From Prevotella sp. (GTDB lineage: Bacteria > Bacteroidota > Bacteroidia > Bacteroidales > Dysgonomonadaceae): a DNA stretch of 64,000 nt. The notes beneath the pieces were generated by a model that was not told the DNA's origin, did not search any database, and was given only the letters and a program-made list of their open reading frames with translations. Below, in pieces: positions 16,481-25,654 of this stretch (its first letter is position 1; each line of letters begins with the position of its first letter). Both the position numbers and the translations under genes were made by a program. The stretch spans positions 1-64,000 of the forward strand of contig JAISUS010000019.1 of the NCBI GenBank assembly GCA_031271965.1, given 5' to 3'.

Positions 16481-17341
16481 ATGGAACCTGAAAGAGAATA
16501 TTGGGATATAGAGATTGAACCACGTGGCAGCAATTTTTCCCTCAACTTAAAAGAAGTATGGCAATATCGGGACTTACTTCAAATGTATGTTCGTCGAGAC
16601 ATTGTAACAATATACAAACAAACTGTTCTAGGCCCCTTATGGTTCATCATACAGCCCGTGTTCACAACCATTATGTTTATGTTTGTTTTTGGCAACATAG
16701 CCCAGATACCAACCGATGGTTTACCGCAGCCGTTATTTTACCTATCCGGCATATTATGTTGGAATTACTTCTCTGATTGCCTTGGCAAAACATCAGGTAC
16801 ATTTCTCGGCAACGCAGGAGTATTTAGTAAAGTATATTTTCCCCGTTTAGTTGTGCCAATATCAGGCGTCATATCTAATCTTGTTAGACTTGCAATACAG
16901 TTCCTGTTATTTCTTGCAGTATACATCTATTACAATTCTACAGGCAGCAATATAACACCGAACATATACGCTCTTCTCCTTCCATTACTTGTAATAATGA
17001 TGGCGGGGTTAGGATTGGGATTTGGAATCATTATATCTTCTGTAACGACAAAATATAGAGATATGGCTATCCTTTTTGGATTCGTCATCTCCTTATGGAT
17101 GTATGCCACTCCCGTAATTTATCCGCTATCGGTAATGGCAGAAAAATACGAGAAATATATGTGGATCATTCAACTTAATCCTCTTACCTCAATCGTGGAA
17201 ACTCTACGATATGGTTTTATGGGAGCGGGAACATTCAGCTGGTTCTGGCTGGGATATAGTTTTGTTGTAATGATCATTGTGATTATCACAGGATCATGGG
17301 TCTTTAATAAGGTCGAACGTAGTTTTATTGATGTAGTATAA
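16481..17341 (+). CDS. wzm: ABC-2 polysaccharide export permease (Wzm type)
   Basis: 286 residues. A cytoplasmic N-terminus with the family motif LWQYRDLLxxxVRRDI (here EVWQYRDLLQMYVRRDI) is followed by about six membrane segments, with PLWFIIQPVFTTIMFMFVFG in the first and a P-x5-YP-type region (YATPVIYPLS) near residue 210. Wzm forms the channel that moves undecaprenyl-linked glycans across the inner membrane, powered by Wzt encoded at 18963. First gene of the locus; the next gene follows after 7 nt. Confidence 0.92.
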   Translation: MEPEREYWDIEIEPRGSNFSLNLKEVWQYRDLLQMYVRRDIVTIYKQTVLGPLWFIIQPVFTTIMFMFVFGNIAQIPTDGLPQPLFYLSGILCWNYFSDCLGKTSGTFLGNAGVFSKVYFPRLVVPISGVISNLVRLAIQFLLFLAVYIYYNSTGSNITPNIYALLLPLLVIMMAGLGLGFGIIISSVTTKYRDMAILFGFVISLWMYATPVIYPLSVMAEKYEKYMWIIQLNPLTSIVETLRYGFMGAGTFSWFWLGYSFVVMIIVIITGSWVFNKVERSFIDVV

Positions 17342-17348
17342 ATATCAA

Positions 17349-18155
17349 ATGAAAAAACATCTATGCTCTTTTGCAAATAAAGCCATGTCAAAAGGCTTCC
17401 CCCGATTACAAAGGCAGGCGGAAGACCTTAATATCTTTGATAAAACACATTACTATACAGAAGCAAAGTTAGATGTTGACTTTAAGAAAAAATTCAGAAA
17501 GTATCTGATTCCATTTTCTAGAGGATTTGGTTATTGGTGCTGGAAGCCACAAATTATTTTGCAAACATTGGATAAAATGAACGATGGAGACATTTTATTA
17601 TATATGGATCTGGGCTCGCACCTGAATATAAAAGGCTGTGAACGTTTACAGGAATACTTTATTCTGACAGATAAATCCGAAACAGGCATATTAGCTTTCC
17701 GCAGTCCAGAGCATATAGATAAGACATTGACAAAGATGGATGTATTCAAATACTTCGGTGTTGAAGATAATAAACAATATACTAACACTACACAAATAGA
17801 AGCCGGACATCTTTTTATAAAAAAAAGTGATTTCACTGTTTCGTTTATTAATGAATGGTTAAATGTTATATACAATGATTTTAGCTTGATAACGGATTCG
17901 CCTTCAAAAGAGAAAAATTTTGAAGAATTTAAAGATCATCGACACGATCAGAGTATATTTTCTATTTTAGCAAAAAAATATAATATAACAACATTGTCTA
18001 CAGATGAGACATATTCTACAGACTGGAGTACGATGTTAGATTTTCCTTTATTGGCAAAAAGAGATAAAGTTTACAACAGCAAGTTTTACAAAAAATATCA
18101 AAGAGAATTAAGTGGCATATATCGTCGATTGTGGAAATTATTATATGGCAAATGA
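17349..18155 (+). CDS. Uncharacterised protein of polysaccharide locus, probable GT-A-like transferase
   Basis: 268 residues with no signal peptide or membrane segments. Visible signatures are RGFGYWCWKPQIIL (about 58-71) followed by NDGDILLYMDLGSHLN, the type of acidic motif at a metal/sugar-nucleotide site, and IEAGHLFIKKS near residue 155. Proteins with GYWxWKPxII...GDxLxYxDxG occur in glycan clusters as unassigned glycosyltransferases; that is recall, not a family match I can prove. It lies between wzm and a GT2 gene that starts by a 4-nt overlap, so it probably acts on the same glycan. Confidence 0.6.
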   Translation: MKKHLCSFANKAMSKGFPRLQRQAEDLNIFDKTHYYTEAKLDVDFKKKFRKYLIPFSRGFGYWCWKPQIILQTLDKMNDGDILLYMDLGSHLNIKGCERLQEYFILTDKSETGILAFRSPEHIDKTLTKMDVFKYFGVEDNKQYTNTTQIEAGHLFIKKSDFTVSFINEWLNVIYNDFSLITDSPSKEKNFEEFKDHRHDQSIFSILAKKYNITTLSTDETYSTDWSTMLDFPLLAKRDKVYNSKFYKKYQRELSGIYRRLWKLLYGK

Positions 18156-18955
18156 AAAAACTTAATCAAATGAAACTGCCAATAAGCGCCATTGTTACAG
18201 GATATAACGAAGGTTATATACTCGAAGATTGTCTGAAATCCATCTCCTTTTGCGAACAGATCAAATACGTAGATCAAGGTTCGGAAGACAATTCAATCGA
18301 AATAGCTCAAAAATATTGCACGGAAGTAATCAAGCATGACCGGGTTCATATTGGAGAGGCTATTGTGGCGGAATATTATAAATCCGAAAAGTATAACTGG
18401 ATATTAACTATCGATCCCGATGAACGTCTTAGCAAAGAAATTTGTTTAGATATAGAAAAGCTTTTCGAAGAAGGAATTTCAGACAATACAGGAGCCATAT
18501 TGGTTCCATGCGTATATTATTATAAAAAACATAGGTTGACAGGTACCCGGTGGGGAGGAATACACTCCAGATGGCTGATATTTCACAAAGACAGATGTAA
18601 GATGAGCGGCATTGTACATGCTGGAAGAACGGTTACAGAACCATATGAACCTTACTTCATACCTTTCACTGGTAAAAATATAGACCATCATTTGTGGATG
18701 CTTAGCTTCAAGCAATTGAAAGAGAAACATTCGAGATATTTAAAGCTGGAAGGAGAGTCGCGGAACTTTATGGGCTTCGTAGCTACTAAGAAAAAAATAT
18801 TGAAAAGGCCGTTAAAAGCATTCCATTCCTGCTTCATAAAAGATAAAGGATATAGAGATGGATTTTATGGATTTATCCTATCCTGTTTCTGGGCATGGTA
18901 CGACACAACGGCTGAAATAAAATTGTATAAATATCAAAAACAACATAGAAAATAA
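18152..18955 (+). CDS. Family 2 glycosyltransferase
   Basis: About 267 residues from the ATG overlapping the previous stop (ATGA). The GT-A start is SAIVTGYNEGYILEDCL, the nucleotide-site region is YVDQGSEDNS, and the DxD-like metal motif is TIDPDERLS near residue 95. It resembles the WaaE/KdtX-like GT2 group (N-terminus xxxxxNExxxLxxCLxSI, ending in a conserved W-rich helix). Probably adds one sugar to the glycan or its core acceptor. Confidence 0.82.
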   Translation: MKKLNQMKLPISAIVTGYNEGYILEDCLKSISFCEQIKYVDQGSEDNSIEIAQKYCTEVIKHDRVHIGEAIVAEYYKSEKYNWILTIDPDERLSKEICLDIEKLFEEGISDNTGAILVPCVYYYKKHRLTGTRWGGIHSRWLIFHKDRCKMSGIVHAGRTVTEPYEPYFIPFTGKNIDHHLWMLSFKQLKEKHSRYLKLEGESRNFMGFVATKKKILKRPLKAFHSCFIKDKGYRDGFYGFILSCFWAWYDTTAEIKLYKYQKQHRK

Positions 18956-18962
18956 TTCTGAA

Positions 18963-20198
18963 ATGTCGGATATAGCAATAAAATTTGAGAATATTTCGAA
19001 ACAATATCGGCTAGGTTTAATTGGTACAGGTACGATATTGCACGATATAAACAGGTGGTGGTATACTGCGAGAGGAAAAGAAGACCCGTATCTAAAAATA
19101 GGCGAAGTAAATGACCGCGCATCCAAAGGTAACAGTAAATATGTCTGGGCATTGAAAGATATTACTTTCGATGTAAAACAGGGAGAAGTGGTCGGCATCA
19201 TTGGCAAAAATGGTGCGGGCAAATCTACATTACTCAAAATACTGTCGCGGGTGACGTCTCCTACAACAGGCAGTATTAAGGCTAAAGGACGTATCGCATC
19301 TTTATTGGAAGTTGGCACGGGTTTTCACCCTGAACTCACGGGGCGTGAAAATATTTTCATGAATGGCTCTATTATGGGAATGAACAAAGCCGAAATAAAG
19401 AGCAAGATGGATGAAATAGTCGACTTTGCAGGTGTTGAAAGATATATCGATACCCCTGTGAAACGTTACTCTTCGGGAATGACTGTCCGTCTTGGCTTTG
19501 CAATTGCTGCGCATTTGGAACCGGAAATTCTGGTTGTGGACGAGGTACTTGCGGTCGGTGATGCCGAATTTCAAAAGAAAGCGATTGGAAAGATGCAGGA
19601 TGTATCGAAAGGGGAAGGAAGGACAGTGTTGTTTGTTAGTCATAATATGACAGCAATCAGAAATTTATGTAAAACTGGTATTTATTTAGAAAACGGAACT
19701 ATCAAATATTTGGGGGAAATAGAGGATTGCGTAACTCAATATTTAAAAACGAACAATAAAATTGATACTTCATCGTACGAGAATGAAGATTCAAATAGCT
19801 ATATAAAAAAGTTAGACATATCAAGTTCTAAGCCGTATATCTCTACAGGCAATGACTTTTCAATAAATCTTTTGATAGACCTGAAAGATCATAAAATGTT
19901 GAATATCGACTATGGGATATATAATAAAGATGAAGAGTTAATTACAATAATATCGAGCAAATGCTCTACAAAAGGAGTGATTGAAAAGAACACAAACACA
20001 TGTACAGTTGAGAAGAATCCTTTAATAGAGGGGATATATTATCTAAATGTGTTTTTGTATGACGACAAAGATACCAAGATTGAATTTTTGGAAAAATGCT
20101 TGCAATTTGAGATTATTAATGGAGATTTCTACGAGAATAACGAACTTCCTAAGGTTGCTTTTAGATCAAAATTTTTAATGGATTATAACTGGAAATAA
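18963..20198 (+). CDS. wzt: Polysaccharide ABC transporter ATPase with C-terminal glycan-binding domain (Wzt type)
   Basis: 411 residues. The nucleotide-binding domain (about 1-245) has Walker A GKNGAGKST, signature YSSGM, Walker B LVVDEVLAVGD and the switch His in VSHNM. The insertion between the N-terminal strand and the Walker A region (residues ~20-60) is typical of Wzt/TagH. Residues ~265-411 form an extra beta-rich domain (Wzt_C-like: STGNDFSINLLIDLKD, GIYYLNVFLYDD), which in O9a-type systems recognises the chain end before export. Its presence suggests export of a finished, probably end-modified polymer. It partners Wzm. Confidence 0.92.
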   Translation: MSDIAIKFENISKQYRLGLIGTGTILHDINRWWYTARGKEDPYLKIGEVNDRASKGNSKYVWALKDITFDVKQGEVVGIIGKNGAGKSTLLKILSRVTSPTTGSIKAKGRIASLLEVGTGFHPELTGRENIFMNGSIMGMNKAEIKSKMDEIVDFAGVERYIDTPVKRYSSGMTVRLGFAIAAHLEPEILVVDEVLAVGDAEFQKKAIGKMQDVSKGEGRTVLFVSHNMTAIRNLCKTGIYLENGTIKYLGEIEDCVTQYLKTNNKIDTSSYENEDSNSYIKKLDISSSKPYISTGNDFSINLLIDLKDHKMLNIDYGIYNKDEELITIISSKCSTKGVIEKNTNTCTVEKNPLIEGIYYLNVFLYDDKDTKIEFLEKCLQFEIINGDFYENNELPKVAFRSKFLMDYNWK

Positions 20199-20204
20199 AG
20201 TACA

Positions 20205-21038
20205 ATGAAATTATCCGTTAGTATCAATTTTTTCAATGGAGAAGAATGCTTGTATGGATGCGTTAAATGCATGAGAGGTCTGGCAGAACACATATCTATT
20301 ATATATCAAGAACATTCTAATCATAACAATAGAATTACAAATAAGGCTTTAGATATTTTAAACAAGATACGGGAAGAGAATTTAGCTGATGATATAATAC
20401 TTTATAAACCTGACTTTTCTATATCGCCGCAAGAGAATGAACACAATAAAAGAAAAGAAGGGATGTCCATCGCTATAAAAAACAAAGCGACTCATTTTCT
20501 ATTGTGTGATGCTGACGAATTTTATCAGCCTAACGAATTCTTATATGCAAAACAGTATATAAAAGACCATGAGATTTCTTTTTCGGCCTGTCACAGCTAC
20601 TTTTACATTCATAAACCCATTTATAGAAGCGAAAGTTTCGATACCACCAATGTTTGTTTTATCTGTAAACTTGATGAAAATACAGTTTTTGAATATGATC
20701 AGTATTTTCCTGCCGAAAATATAGATCCAACAAGAAGAATTATTAATAAACAAGGGAATTATATATTCTTTGAAAAAGAGATTGTTATGCACCATATGAA
20801 TTTTGTGCGTGAAAACTTTGATTCTAAAATACAAAATAGTTCAAGTAATTCGAACAAAGAGTTAAAAAGGTTTTTAAAAAAAGTCAAAAAAACACTTCTC
20901 GAATGGGAGTTTGGAAAACCTTTTATTTTTCCTTCAAAAGGAATATTTAAGATAATTCAAGTAGAAAACCAATTTGGTATATCAGCTGAATTTAAGAAGA
21001 AAAAATGGTATTCAATTAAAACATTCAATACTCGATGA
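20205..21038 (+). CDS. GT2-like glycosyltransferase
   Basis: 277 residues. It starts KLSVSINFFNGEECLYGCVK in place of the usual SVIIPxYN, and has a metal-type motif LLCDADEFYQP near residue 105. An MHHMNF motif follows near residue 195 and a basic C-terminus ends the protein. It fits GT-A-fold enzymes of the GT2/GT92-like kind found in O-antigen loci, but a precise family is not clear. The next gene starts 4 nt before its end. Confidence 0.6.
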   Translation: MKLSVSINFFNGEECLYGCVKCMRGLAEHISIIYQEHSNHNNRITNKALDILNKIREENLADDIILYKPDFSISPQENEHNKRKEGMSIAIKNKATHFLLCDADEFYQPNEFLYAKQYIKDHEISFSACHSYFYIHKPIYRSESFDTTNVCFICKLDENTVFEYDQYFPAENIDPTRRIINKQGNYIFFEKEIVMHHMNFVRENFDSKIQNSSSNSNKELKRFLKKVKKTLLEWEFGKPFIFPSKGIFKIIQVENQFGISAEFKKKKWYSIKTFNTR

Positions 21039-22018
21039 ATATATTAGTCGCAAATAATCATCTTGAACGGACAGGCGGAACAGAGAACTATACTTATACT
21101 ATAATTACTGAGCTCTTGCGACTAGGGCATAGTGTAGAATATTTTACTTTTCATAAAGGAGATGTTTCTGATAAAATTGAATCATTGGGTGTTAAATTCA
21201 AATCAAAAAATAGATATGATTTAATCTTGGCAAATCACGCAACTACAGTTGAAGCCCTATATAGATATGGTTGTATAATACAAACTTGCCATGGTGTTAT
21301 GCCTCAATTAGAACAGCCTTCACAATTTGCTGACTACCACATCAGTATAAGCTACGAAGTTCAACAACATCTAAAAAAAGAAAAAGTAGAAAGTATTATA
21401 ATAAACAACAGTATCGACTGCTCACGCTTTCATTCAGAAAACAAAATAAACGACTCACTGACATCGGTGTTATCTCTATGCCAATCGGAAGAAGCTAATA
21501 ACTTCATCTCAGAATGCTGTAAGGATTTGGGAGTAACATTTACCAAGTTGAACAAACATATTGATAACTCATGGTATGTGGAAAAATCAATCAACAGTGC
21601 TGATTTAATAGTAGGCATTGGTCGTTCTTTATACGACGCCATGGCTTGTGGACGTGCAGTTATATCATATGATAACCGAGATTACAGTATGGATTTTGGC
21701 GATGGTTATTTGAATAAAGATAATATAATGCAGTCTTTAAAATACAATTGTTCTGGACGGGGGACAAATAAAACCTTTACAAAGGAATCTTTTATTCAAG
21801 AACTAAAAAAATACAATAAATCAGATGGTGTATATATGAGAGAGTTCGCTCTTGAGAACTTGAACATAGAAGTTAACATAATAAAGTACCTAAATATTTT
21901 TTCCATATCTCAATTAAGAAAAATAAAAAGGAGAAAAAGATTCTTTTTAATATTTTTCTCACTGAAAGAAATGATCGTTTCAAATTTGCGAATTCTAAAG
22001 AAATTAGCAGGAAGATAA
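21035..22018 (+). CDS. GT-B type glycosyltransferase
   Basis: 327 residues. It opens MNILVANNHLERTGGTENYTY, the typical GGTExxxxxL of GT4-like enzymes. A C-terminal Rossmann half has ADLIVGIGRSLYDAMACGRAVISYD near residues 190-215, the E/S-x-MACG-type donor loop. Overlaps the preceding gene by 4 nt. Relative to standard GT4 proteins (~370) it is short and the C-terminal half is compact. The last ~35 residues are very basic and hydrophobic, fitting membrane attachment. Sugar specificity unknown. Confidence 0.72.
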   Translation: MNILVANNHLERTGGTENYTYTIITELLRLGHSVEYFTFHKGDVSDKIESLGVKFKSKNRYDLILANHATTVEALYRYGCIIQTCHGVMPQLEQPSQFADYHISISYEVQQHLKKEKVESIIINNSIDCSRFHSENKINDSLTSVLSLCQSEEANNFISECCKDLGVTFTKLNKHIDNSWYVEKSINSADLIVGIGRSLYDAMACGRAVISYDNRDYSMDFGDGYLNKDNIMQSLKYNCSGRGTNKTFTKESFIQELKKYNKSDGVYMREFALENLNIEVNIIKYLNIFSISQLRKIKRRKRFFLIFFSLKEMIVSNLRILKKLAGR

Positions 22019-22096
22019 TTCTATCTGTATAGAAGTGGTAGAGAACCTCTTTTCTTCATTCAATATTTATTTACTTTTCTATAAAAAAACTTAATA

Positions 22097-23065
22097 ATGG
22101 TTTCAGTATTGCTTCCGAATTATAATCATGCACTTTATTTACAGCAACGAATAGAGTGTATACTCAATCAGACGTATCAAGACTTTGAACTTATTATTTT
22201 GGATGATTGTTCTTCTGACGATAGCAAATCTATTATTGAACAATACAGGAACGATCCTCACATTACCCACATAGTTTACAATAAAGAAAACTCGGGGTCT
22301 ACCTTTAAACAGTGGAATAAGGGAGTTAAATTAGCTAAAGGAGAGTACATATGGATTGCAGAAAGTGATGATATAGCCGATATCAATTTTTTACAAACAT
22401 TAGTTCCTAAAATACACCAGAATTCAACAAATATCGTTTATTGCCAGTCAAACCGACTCTCTTCTGACAATATTGTAACAGGAACATGGTTAGATTTCAC
22501 TGACGATTTAGACCCTGTTTTGTTTCAAAAAGACTTTCTCTTCAATGGTCATGAATTTATAAAAAGGTTTTTAATCTATAAAAATGTTATACCAAATGCT
22601 AGTGCTGTAATTTTCCGGAAATCAGTTTTCAACTCAGTTGGAGGAGCTGATGAATCTGTAGAAAAATGTAGCGATTGGCTATTATGGCTCAAGCTAATGA
22701 CTCTCGGTGATATTTATTTCTGTTCCAAAGCTTTAAATCATTTCAGATACCATCCAGACAGTGTAATAGCCAAAATAACATCAGAAAAAAGTATATTTGA
22801 TATTTTCAAATATGATCATATAATGAGAACAAAATTTGATATTTTTTTACAGAATTGCTCCTATTCGGAAGATATACAGCTATTTATCATACAGAACAAG
22901 CAAGAAATCACTAAATGGAAATTAAGAGTATGTTCAATATGGTATCATTATGAAAATAAAAACGTCTCCAAAATCAAAAAGAGGATTCTTTATTTATACC
23001 ATCTAAAAAGATATGGAGTTCTCGCAACTTTTCTTCGCCAACGGTATAGTAACTTCAAATTATGA
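22097..23065 (+). CDS. Family 2 glycosyltransferase (paralogue of the one at 23960)
   Basis: 322 residues. The GT-A core has VSVLLPNYNHALYLQQRI, ILDDCSSDDS and the metal motif IAESDDIAD near residue 97. The first ~105 residues are nearly identical in pattern to the product at 23960 (shared LNQTYQDFELIILDDCS and LAKGEYIWIAESDD), while the C-terminal halves diverge. This suggests duplication followed by acceptor-side divergence. A 78-nt AT-rich gap separates it from the previous gene; the following one overlaps by 4 nt. Confidence 0.88.
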   Translation: MVSVLLPNYNHALYLQQRIECILNQTYQDFELIILDDCSSDDSKSIIEQYRNDPHITHIVYNKENSGSTFKQWNKGVKLAKGEYIWIAESDDIADINFLQTLVPKIHQNSTNIVYCQSNRLSSDNIVTGTWLDFTDDLDPVLFQKDFLFNGHEFIKRFLIYKNVIPNASAVIFRKSVFNSVGGADESVEKCSDWLLWLKLMTLGDIYFCSKALNHFRYHPDSVIAKITSEKSIFDIFKYDHIMRTKFDIFLQNCSYSEDIQLFIIQNKQEITKWKLRVCSIWYHYENKNVSKIKKRILYLYHLKRYGVLATFLRQRYSNFKL

Positions 23066-23946
23066 TATCTATTATAGTCTCTACATATAAACCTGAAAAT
23101 TTCAACACATTTTCGCAAAATATTGAACAAACAATAGGTGTTGAGTATGAAATAATCGCCATTGATAATCACAGGACTATGAGTTTATGTGAAGCATATA
23201 ACAAAGGTATTGCACTTGCTAAATATTCATATTTATGTTTTAGTCATGACGATATAAAAATCAACACATATGGATGGGGAAACATTATTATAAATCAATT
23301 TGAAAAGAACAAAGGTGCAGGAATAATAGGTGTTGCAGGAGAAGGCTATAAACCATGGGTACCAACCGGATGGTTTTTCTCTTTCATAAGTCAGTCAAGA
23401 AGGATTAATATTACCCAGTCATCACCAAAAACAGGTAAGTTCAACAAAGTATATTCCAATCCCTTGAAAAAAGAACTGGATAATGTTATAGTTATCGATG
23501 GCTGTTGGTTCTGTACCACAAAGGAAGTAACCAATAAGTTCTGTTTTGACACTGATACTTTTAAGGGATATCATTGTTATGATATAGATTTTTCTTTACA
23601 AGTAAGCCGTGAATATGAAATTCTTATTTCATATAACATTGATATAGACCATTACTCATATGGAAATTATTCTAAAGAATGGATTAGGGAAACATTCAAG
23701 TTTCACAACAAATGGGAAAAAGTCCTACCTTTATCATTTAAACCTATAACAAAACATGAAATAGCTGAAAATGAATTCAATGCATTTTGTTACATACTGG
23801 ACGAAACATGTAAAAACAACACACATACATGGAACGTTCTCAAAATATTAAATTCAGTGAAACTTTTGCAGCTTACAGGGGTTAGAAAATGGTTAACATT
23901 GTATTGGTACACTTGCTCTGCTATTCTATCCAATTTATTCAGATAA
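23062..23946 (+). CDS. Glycosyltransferase, Glyco_tranf_2_5-like
   Basis: 294 residues. Pattern: ISIIVSTYKPENF, YEIIAIDNH, CEAYNKGIALAKYSYLCFSHDDI (metal motif HDD near residue 72), then VIDGCWFCTTKEV and HCYDIDFSLQV. This N-terminus plus the DGxWFxxxK…FHxYDxDFSL layout is that of small GT2-like proteins (Pfam Glyco_tranf_2_5). It starts by 4-nt overlap and is probably cotranslated with its neighbour. Donor sugar unknown. Confidence 0.75.
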   Translation: MISIIVSTYKPENFNTFSQNIEQTIGVEYEIIAIDNHRTMSLCEAYNKGIALAKYSYLCFSHDDIKINTYGWGNIIINQFEKNKGAGIIGVAGEGYKPWVPTGWFFSFISQSRRINITQSSPKTGKFNKVYSNPLKKELDNVIVIDGCWFCTTKEVTNKFCFDTDTFKGYHCYDIDFSLQVSREYEILISYNIDIDHYSYGNYSKEWIRETFKFHNKWEKVLPLSFKPITKHEIAENEFNAFCYILDETCKNNTHTWNVLKILNSVKLLQLTGVRKWLTLYWYTCSAILSNLFR

Positions 23947-23959
23947 AGTAAAATTTAAT

Positions 23960-24865
23960 ATGGTTTCTGTTATTCTCCCGACATATAATCACGCTCCTTA
24001 TCTGAAGCAACGGATAGATTCTATCCTTAATCAGACTTATCAGGATTTTGAATTGATTATTCTCGATGATTGCTCTCCGGACAATAGCCGCGAGATAATA
24101 GAATCTTACAGAAACAATCTTCATATAAGTCATATAATTTACAATGAGACTAACTCCGGCTCTACTTTCATGCAATGGGAAAAAGGCATCCAACTAGCGA
24201 AAGGAGAATATATCTGGATAGCCGAAAGTGATGATTTTGCAGATGTTACTTTCCTCGAAAAGACGATGAATTCGATATATGAATTCAATTCAGCCTTTTG
24301 TTTTTCCTTAACTAGCATTGTGGATAAGGACAACAATGAGGTTATGAAACAACCGCCAATGTTGCATGGAAAATCTATAAATCTGAACCAATTTACAAAA
24401 GGATATTTACTCTTCAGCAACCCTATATGCAATGCCAGCATGGTTGTCTTTCGCAAAGATGCATTGGACGAGACGGTTTGGAATCGTATTACCGAATTCA
24501 GGTATTGTGGCGACTGGTTATTATGGGGATCATTTAAAGGCGGAGCCAACACGACAGTCTCAGAAGTAAAAGAATATCTGAACTTTTTCCGCACGCATTC
24601 TGTTAATGTTTCCAATAAATCGGAAATAAACGGACTGGGAATTATAGAAGGGTACAAGGTTTCAAAAATTATAACCAACAGACTCAGAATAAAACGAAAC
24701 AAGGAGTATTCTCTGAAATGGTATTACAAATGGCAGGAACACAAACTGAAATTTTCTTATTCTTCTTCCCTTAATAGAAAAATATTAAGTATGTTTATAA
24801 AAAATCAGCCTCGGGTAGCCTTTCTCGAATTGAAAAGGCTGGTATCAAGATTAATAAAACGATGA
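23960..24865 (+). CDS. Family 2 glycosyltransferase (paralogue of the one at 22097)
   Basis: 301 residues. Core motifs are VSVILPTYNHAPYLKQRI, ILDDCSPDNS and IAESDDFAD. C-terminal motifs include GDWLLWGSF near residue 190. It shares the whole N-terminal GT-A half with the product at 22097, so the two likely use the same donor nucleotide sugar on different acceptors. Overlaps the next gene by 4 nt. Confidence 0.9.
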   Translation: MVSVILPTYNHAPYLKQRIDSILNQTYQDFELIILDDCSPDNSREIIESYRNNLHISHIIYNETNSGSTFMQWEKGIQLAKGEYIWIAESDDFADVTFLEKTMNSIYEFNSAFCFSLTSIVDKDNNEVMKQPPMLHGKSINLNQFTKGYLLFSNPICNASMVVFRKDALDETVWNRITEFRYCGDWLLWGSFKGGANTTVSEVKEYLNFFRTHSVNVSNKSEINGLGIIEGYKVSKIITNRLRIKRNKEYSLKWYYKWQEHKLKFSYSSSLNRKILSMFIKNQPRVAFLELKRLVSRLIKR

Positions 24866-25650
24866 AGCTTTCAATTATCACAATAAACTACAATAATGTC
24901 TCCGGGATAAAAAAAACCGTCGAAAGCATTATCCCCCATCATTCACAAGATATGGAATATCTGGTCATTGACGGAGGTTCTACCGATGGAAGTGTCGATA
25001 TTATAGAGAAGGACAAAGATAAGTTCAGCTATTTTGTGAGTGAACCCGATTCGGGCATCTATAATGCCATGAACAAAGGCATCAGACAAGCGAAAGGTGA
25101 GTATATACTCTTTATCAACAGTGGAGATACGATTCGCCCCGATGCTGATATAAAATTTATACTTAACCAACTTACAGGAGAAGATATTATCTATTTCGAT
25201 CTGGAAATAGCCGATTCCATCGCTGGAAATAGTTATATAAAGAAATATCCCGACAATCCCGATTTCAAATATTTCGTTGAAGATACATTACCTCATCCCG
25301 GATCATTTATCAGAAAAGAATTATTGGAGGCATACGGATTCTATTCAGAAAACTTCAAAATAGTCGCAGATTGGGCTTTTTTCATGGACTCTATATGCAT
25401 CGGGAAAAGAACATACAAACATATCGATAGTTATTTCTCTACCTTTTATCTCGATGGAATTAGTTCTGACGAAAAAAATCGTCAGTTGCTTTTTGATGAA
25501 AGAAATGCTCATATACAAAAAACATATTCCACATTCCATTCTTTTTATAAAGAATGGTGCGATACAAAAATAGAATTATATAAATTAAAAACATCTACAA
25601 GTGTGAGATATCTAAAAAAACTGGGTTTTCTAAAATGGCTTAAATTATAA
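24862..25650 (+). CDS. Family 2 glycosyltransferase, WcaE/PssE-like subgroup
   Basis: 262 residues: KLSIITINYNNVSGIKKT, VIDGGSTDGS, SEPDSGIYNAMNKGI and the metal motif FINSGD near residue 88. The SxxDxGIYDAMNKGI signature marks a subgroup of GT2 also seen at 31691 and 49630 in this window. The C-terminus has a PHPGSFIRKELL acceptor-side motif. Starts by 4-nt overlap and ends 4 nt before the next gene. Confidence 0.9.
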   Translation: MKLSIITINYNNVSGIKKTVESIIPHHSQDMEYLVIDGGSTDGSVDIIEKDKDKFSYFVSEPDSGIYNAMNKGIRQAKGEYILFINSGDTIRPDADIKFILNQLTGEDIIYFDLEIADSIAGNSYIKKYPDNPDFKYFVEDTLPHPGSFIRKELLEAYGFYSENFKIVADWAFFMDSICIGKRTYKHIDSYFSTFYLDGISSDEKNRQLLFDERNAHIQKTYSTFHSFYKEWCDTKIELYKLKTSTSVRYLKKLGFLKWLKL

Positions 25651-25654
25651 AAGT

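Noticed and set aside
24139..24702. 187-codon minus-strand ORF
   Set aside because: Lies fully inside a convincing GT2 gene on the plus strand; its product shows no domain or motif.
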